DNA of 64,000 nt from Bettongia penicillata ogilbyi (taxonomy: Eukaryota; Chordata; Mammalia; Diprotodontia; Potoroidae), in the NCBI GenBank assembly GCA_023548195.1, contig JAJHZJ010000220.1, positions 1,619,279 through 1,683,278 on the forward strand. Direction: 5' to 3'. Below are positions 57,915 to 64,000 of this stretch, one piece after another (the first letter of the stretch is position 1; each line of letters starts with the position of its first letter). The position numbers and the translations under genes are program-made. The notes under the pieces are model-generated. The model was given only the letters and a program-made list of their open reading frames with translations. It made no database searches and was not told the DNA's origin.

Positions 57915-58500
57915 TCACATGTGTTTTTTGTTGCTTTTTATTTATGGAATGTAAAAAATTCATTTCTATTACATAATAAAATAAAAAAAGATGTTTTCAC
58001 ATGAAACTTCAAATCTACAATGCACAACTTCCTATTCTTTCCAAATATACCCCAAAATTATCATGTAAATTTCTTTTTTTCTTCCCTCCCTTGTTACCCT
58101 AGAGATGACTACCGGGAGGCACAAATAGATATACATATACATAAAATTATTTATACATACTTCTGTTTATCAGTTCTTTCTCTGGGTGGAACTAACATCT
58201 TTCTTCCTATGTCCTTTATAGTTTATTTGGATATTTATAATAATCAAAATAACTTATCCAGTCAAAGCCATTCTTTAACAAAGTATTACTGTTACTACAT
58301 ACTATATCAACTTGGTTCAGCTCATTTTGCTTTTCATTATTCCATTTAAGTCTTTCCATGTTTTTCTAAAATCATTGAACTCATTATTTCTTATAGCACA
58401 GTAGTATTCTATCAGAATCATATACCAGAACTTGTTCAGACATTTCCCAATTAGTGGGCATCCCTGCAATGTTCAGTTCTTTGTCATAAGAAAGAGAATA
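57915..58500 (-). mobile_element. L1 LINE 3' end and ORF2 C-terminus
   Basis: The reverse L1 order is seen: A-rich end and 3' UTR (57,940-58,190), CAACTTGGTTCAGCTCATTT, AAGTCTTTCCATGTTTTTCT, TATAGCACAGTAGTATTCTA, AATCATATACCAGAACTTGT and CCAATTAGTGGGCATCCCTG. 5'-truncated. Confidence 0.8.
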
Positions 58501-59479
58501 TTTAAGAATATGTGAATCCTTTTCCTTTTCTCCTAATTATCTTCAGAATAAACCAAAGAGTGATCTGACATTCTTTTGGTTAAGTTGCACTAGAGGTAGA
58601 ATATACATATGATCAAACAAGATAAAGTGTAAAGTGCTTTGCAAATGTTAAAATACTATATAAAATGATTTAGTTGTTTTTGCTGTTGCTGATGCTAAAA
58701 TGGTTGAATTTATACAGTTATTTATTAAGATTTTGGTCCAGACCTATGATTTATTTCATTTTGCTGGGAATTCCCTATGAAGAATCTCACCTCAGTCATC
58801 CAGACCGGGAACAGTTCTGATCCTTGCAATTTTAGAGTGCTACCTTGTGCACTAAAGATTTAAGGGAGGAAGAGGACTTCATGAAGTTAGTATGCACAAG
58901 AGGAAGCATTGTAACTTAGGTCTTTCTTACTGCAAATCCATCTCTATTTTGCTAAGCCAAACGGACTAAAATATGTGTGCACATGCATGCATTACTTAGT
59001 TCCTATCTAAACAAAAGGCATCATACCTACTTGTGTGACCTTGAACGAGTAACTTCACTACCCTGGATTTCAGGTTTCACTTCTGTAAAGCAAGACTTTT
59101 TACTAGTTTTCTCTGGTCACAGTGAATCTATGACCTTAAAATGTTATATAGTTATAATCTGCATTTAAGTGTGAGAAAGATAATATCAGAGTAGAATTGT
59201 GTATCTCTTATTGACATTTTAATATCAATAGTTAGTCAGAACTGCATGGACAGAAATTTCTTTGGCCTTGGAATGATGACAGAGAATTTTTTCCCCTGAA
59301 TTTTCACAGCATTTATTTCAGCAAATTGCAGATTGCCAAAAAAGTAAAGGGCTCAGCCAGAAATTTTCTCAGATCTTTAGTTTTCATCCCACTTGTGACC
59401 TTAAAGGTGAGAATATGGAGCATTTCACATAGCACAAACCTAAATTTCACATATTCAGAGAACCATAAAATTTCAGGCT
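58501..59479. other. Unclassified sequence
   Basis: No supported feature. A short MIR-like 3' piece at about 58,620-58,670 (AAGTGCTTTGCAAATGTTAAA) is possible. Confidence 0.4.
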
Positions 59480-60200
59480 TAAAAGTAACTCTCACTGGTC
59501 ATCTATTCAAATCAGTTACTTAAAAGTCATTATGTCTTCAAAATATCTAACAAGTAGCCATCCATCCTTTGCATTAACACTTAAAAAGAATAACCTGCTA
59601 CCTCCTGAGGCAATCTCTTCCATCTTTCCGCATCTCTAATTGTTAGGAAATCCTATCTTCCTCTTACCTTCAACCTTCACATTTATTCTATATTTGCCTT
59701 TTTTTGACTTCTACCTATTACTGGTAGCTCTGATCTCTGGGTTCAAATTAAAGAACACTAATGTCTTTTTCTCGTCATCAATTCAAAATTTGGAGACATC
59801 TTTCATTCGTCATCCCTCTCTTGTCTGTCCCCAACACCACACACCCCATCTTTTATTTTTCTCCAAGCTGACTATCCCCAACCTATAGTTTTGTATGATG
59901 AACTTGGGGAACTTCACCATCTTCATTATTCTTCTTTGGATACTTTCTACTTTACCATTGTTTTTTCTTAAAATGTGGTATACAGAATTGAAAACAATAT
60001 TACAATACTCTAGATTTAGTTTGGCAAGATATGGGTTACATTTGGGCTGTCATCTTATTCTTGGAAACCATGACTTTCTTAGCTCTGTTAAAGACTAAAT
60101 TAAATTGTATATGTTGCCATAAGACACTACAAATCTATATTAAACTTGCACTGTTTTAAAAACTAGATCTTCCTCATACAAATTACTATCACACCAATCA
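59480..60200 (-). mobile_element. CR1/L3-type LINE
   Basis: The reverse order of CR1/L3 3' blocks is preserved: GCTACCTCCTGAGGCAATCT, TCTAATTGTTAGGAAATCCT, TTTTTCTCCAAGCTGACTAT, TTCTTCTTTGGATACTTTCT, AAAATGTGGTATACAGAATTG and CAATATTACAATACTCTAGA. Frame destroyed. Confidence 0.75.
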
Positions 60201-60352
60201 TCCTCCTTGTGGTACTTGTGAAGGTGATTCATTTTTGCTCTAAGTGTAAGAATTTCATCTGTTTTATTTACCTAATATCCTATCCTGTCAATATGTGTTT
60301 GGATACAATCTCTCTTAGTTTGATGAATATTTCGTCTATTATTTTTATTCAG

Positions 60353-60593
60353 GGCAGCTAAGTGGCACAGTGGATAGAATACCAGACCTGGAGTCAGAGA
60401 GATCTGAATTCAAATCTAACTTCAGAAATTTACTAGCTGTATAAGCCTAAGCAAGTCACTTAAGCCCGTTTGCCTCAGTTTCCTCATCCATATAATGAGT
60501 ATGGGAAGGAAATGACAAGTTATTCCACTATCCTTGACAAAAACAAATGAAAGGATTTGTGAAGAATCTGGCATGACTAAAATGACTGAATAG
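60353..60593 (+). mobile_element. Full-length tRNA-derived SINE with 9-bp TSD
   Basis: Complete copy from GGCAGCTAAGTGGCACAGTG to GGCATGACTAAAATGACTGAA. ATTTTTATT occurs at 60,341-60,349 and 60,599-60,607, a probable target-site duplication. This is one of the cleaner SINE insertions here. Confidence 0.92.
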
Positions 60594-63500
60594 TAATGAT
60601 TTTTATTAAAGACATTTATAAGGATATTTAAATGGAGCACAGTCAAGCACAGATTATTGTAACACTCAATTTGTCTGATTATCTTCTAATTTTCAAAGTG
60701 AAGAAATTATCAAAATTGTTTCTACTGTACATATTAGGAAAATGTAAGATGTTAACCTTTACATGAGTACCACTACAATTTTTCCTCAATATATAGAGAT
60801 CATCCTAGATTTCCATTGGCTATTTCAGTGATTTATAAATTTTGGCATGTACAACCAAAGTTGCATGTGATATAGGCCAATCAGTGAAATTTATTTGTCT
60901 TTTTTGATGACAACCAAAGTTCCATTTTAAAACAAAAAAAAAAAGCTTATTACTAGGTTGAAAACAGTGACAAGTGTTTTGGCAGTAGCAGCATAGGAAG
61001 GCTGTGTGCGAAGTCTTCAACATGACTGCTTATGACTAAAGGCAGTTGCTTACCTTTTCTCTTGCCTGAAGGTGATCCAGGATGAATTGCAGAAGTTGGA
61101 GAATTGTAGATTTAAAGCAAAGTTTCTATTATTTATAAGTTTGGTGCCTGGCCTTTTGATTACATAGATAGAAAATAGAATTTAAGAGCATTATGAGAGC
61201 ACTATGAATGAAAGTCATTAAGATTGCTCTGTGTTAAACATGGAGAAAGTAAAGAGATTTTTAAAAAGCATGAAAACAATGAAGGGAAAATTACCTAAGT
61301 CAAGCCTTTCCCAGACAGAATTTTGCTTTATCCATCAATGCTGACAAGGTCATCTCAGATTTCTCAGATTGTAGAAGTAAGAAAAGAACTAGTAGGTAAA
61401 TTATTAATTAGATAAATGTATTCACCTCATTTTCCTGATGTTGCAAGCATGCACAGTATTCTACAAATATGAGAGATTTTCCTAGGCTTGCTGAAGCAAC
61501 TCCTTATGTGAAAACTATCTCACGTATCAGTTTCTGTCAAGATATTTAAAGAACTACATTGCAGTTATAATACTCAAGACCTACTCTTAAAGATATGTTT
61601 ATTTTCACTAAGGATAATACATTAATATATTATTAACCATTGATACTTTATTTTGTGTTATTTTGATCAAATTTTCTTTTATCAACTTGAGGAGTCCTGG
61701 GAAATTAAAAAACAAAATAAGTCAATTTCATTAATGCAGATGGGAGAAGGAAAACAACAGACTATGAGAACCAGGTAGACCCACTGTGCATCTTAGAGAG
61801 AGATACTAGAAAGAAAGATGTAAGCAAAAATAATGTGTGACCATTTCTCCTAGATTTGGTTTTCTTCAAGACCACTCACTCCAGTGTTTCCTCATGCTTG
61901 TTTTTATACTTTGATTCTCTGACCATCATTTGAATTGTCACTTGTTCTTTTAATTACCAAGCATTTATTTCCCAGTATCTTCCTACCCCTGCCATGAAAA
62001 AAAAAGAAAGAAAAAACAACTTTTTTAACAAATAAGCATTGTCAAGGAAATTCCTATAATGGCCATATCCAGAAATATGTGCCTAAGTTTGCATATTGAT
62101 CCACCACTTGTAGGTCAAGAGATTTAAGAATATTTTCATGAGTCTGCAGTAACTTCTCATTATGACAAAATGTTTATTAGGATGATGAGATAGTAGATAT
62201 AAAGGCAGAATATCTTTAGAGGTAATCAAATCTAATCTCTTCATTGGATGGGTGGAAAACAGAGGCTAATGAAGATTAACTGAAGTTTCACAGATAATAA
62301 GCATGAGATAGTATATGAACCCATGCTCTATCAGTACAAAAATCTATGTTCACTTCACTTTATTACACTGAAGTTTCCAAAATGGCTTAACTATGCCATT
62401 TCCCTTTTCTTTCCTGACTGGCTAAACTACTATTTCTAGCTTTCTTAGTCAAATATCTTAATATCGATTCTCTTGATCATTCCATTCATGTTTAGGTGCT
62501 ATAACATTTTCCTAACCAGGAAGTCCTTTCATTCCTTCACAGAAAATAACTCTGAAAAATATTTTCTTTTTATCAAAGTCTCCAGGAACCATCACCTTTC
62601 TTAAACAGTAATTCCCAGGGCTCCATCTTTATATCGCCAATCCAGATAACACTTGCATATAATGCATATGCTTATTTAATCTGTGCATTTGCACTGTGCT
62701 GATTCATTTATCTGTGTAGCATTAGTCACTCACACTATATCCTTGTTATCTTTCATAAGATGTACAATTGTGGAATACAATTTTGACTTTTCTGCTTAAC
62801 TAATTTTATATACTGCTTAGCATAGCATCATGTGCAATATTAAATAAGTTATTTTGTTTGATGATTATACAAGTTTTTTTTTTCTTTACCCATAATATTC
62901 TGCACTAAATTACCATTTGACTACAAATTGTCCATCATTACACACACAAAAGAATATCCCTTTACAGGTTGTGAATGAACTTTGAGAGATCAAATGCTAA
63001 AGTGAATAGGTCCCTGGGCAATTGCTGCTACATCGGAAGAAATTTAGCAGAAATAACCGTGTTGGGCAACAATGCTTCTAAGCAACAATAACCCATATAC
63101 TTAATGTTCTTATTATAGCATGAAACAGAATTCATTCCCTTTACTATTTAAGGGTGCCAACAAATCATGAGAAATAAAAGAATAATCCAACAAAATATGC
63201 TAATTAATGTAGATATATTTGGAGAAATCGAGTAGAAAGAATTTCTGAAATTGTTGTGTTCCTTGTATTGAATAGATTTTTCTAAATCACCTCCAACCTC
63301 TGTTTCTTCACCACAGTTATGGAATTAATTTTACAAAATTTCTGATGTAAGTCAGTTCACTGTTCAAATGGATCTGGAATGATTTTCTTTTATTGATTTC
63401 ATTGTGTTATATCTTCATGCCCTCTGCTTTGCTTAGCTAACATTTATGGAAGATCAACATTTTCTCACGGTTCTCTATAGTGTATATGTGTGCTTATTTA

Positions 63501-63764
63501 ATTATTTTCCTTATAATTGTAACATGATGACAATATCTAATGTTATTCTTTTAGTTTCCCTTAGAAAATTTTATTTTTAAGCCATTGCTGTAAAAAAGAC
63601 CATACGCAAGCATTTAGAGCAAGGAGAGTTTTTTAGTAATATTTTAGTTTTTCCTCAATTATATATAAAGACAATTTTTAGCACTCATTTTTGACCAGAT
63701 TTTAAGTTTCAATTTTTGCACCTTTCTTTCCTTCACCCCACTTCTTTCAAAACTGGTAGGTAGT
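60594..63764. other. Mostly unclassified; one MIR-type fragment
   Basis: A minus-strand MIR-like fragment lies at about 62,205-62,335 (TAGAGGTAATCAAATCTAAT…GAAGTTTCACAGATAATAAG). The rest shows no gene and no recognised repeat. Confidence 0.45.
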
Positions 63765-63769
63765 TGATA

Positions 63770-63786
63770 TAGGATATATATGTACG

Positions 63787-63827
<41 letters not shown>

Positions 63828-63962
63828 ATATATATATATATATAAATACACGCACATATGTATATTATATATATACACACATATACACACATATGTGTAT
63901 ATATATGCATATGTATATATATATATGTATGCATGTATATATACATTGTATATATATGCTAC
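63770..63962. repeat. Compound (TA)n/(TATG)n/(CA)n simple repeat
   Basis: Almost 200 bp of alternating purine-pyrimidine units: TA, TATG, TGTGTG, CACACA and ATGCAT. The Tyr/Ile/His-rich minus-strand frames here are translations of the repeat. Confidence 0.95.
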
Positions 63963-64000
63963 CATGTAAAACATATTTCCATATTAATCATAATTGTGAA

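Overview
The window is eukaryotic, AT-rich and appears to contain no protein-coding gene. I found no exon chain, no long open frame and no structural RNA gene. It reads as an intergenic or deep-intronic stretch of a marsupial genome. The evidence is the repeat set: tRNA-headed SINEs that open with GGCAGCT and end in a tail shared with RTE/BovB-type LINEs, marsupial-type L1 3' ends, RTE/BovB-clade LINE fragments, and many old L2, CR1/L3 and MIR/THER-type copies. The exact species cannot be fixed from the sequence. Repeat names rest on recognition from memory, not on a database search.

Layout. Positions 1-10,000 hold old L1 and L2 3' ends, a long (CTTT)n array grown inside an L2 3' end, two hAT-type DNA transposons, and a roughly 1.65-kb minus-strand CR1/L3 copy. 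Positions 10,000-12,050 hold a hAT relic split by a SINE with a visible target-site duplication, then a compositionally distinct 1.4-kb block with a (CT)n tract between two copies of one SINE-tail module. Positions 14,880-23,400 hold a long L2 copy, MIR/L2 fragments, a local duplication, an L1 3' end, and an L2 split by an unidentified 591-bp insert flanked by an 8-bp repeat. Positions 24,000-31,610 hold full SINEs, an RTE fragment, an L2 split by an L1, and a SINE split by a roughly 700-bp LTR-like insert.

Positions 33,800-37,700 hold an L2 with a pyrimidine tract and an L1 3' end into which an RTE/BovB-type LINE jumped. Positions 39,920-46,997 look like a degraded minus-strand endogenous retrovirus: two same-orientation LTRs, a primer-binding-site-like stretch, a gag zinc knuckle and a purine tract, with two L1 pieces and a MIR between them. 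Positions 47,900-60,600 hold further L1, L2, MIR, SINE, hAT and CR1/L3 pieces. The last 3 kb is mostly unclassified and ends in an AT/TG simple repeat.

No genes act together here. What the window records is a layered insertion history: L2, MIR and CR1/L3 at the bottom, then hAT, L1, RTE, SINEs and the retrovirus. The most useful observations are the nested insertions, which give relative ages, the two unidentified inserts with flanking direct repeats, and the SINE/RTE tail sharing. I did not find a new functional system.
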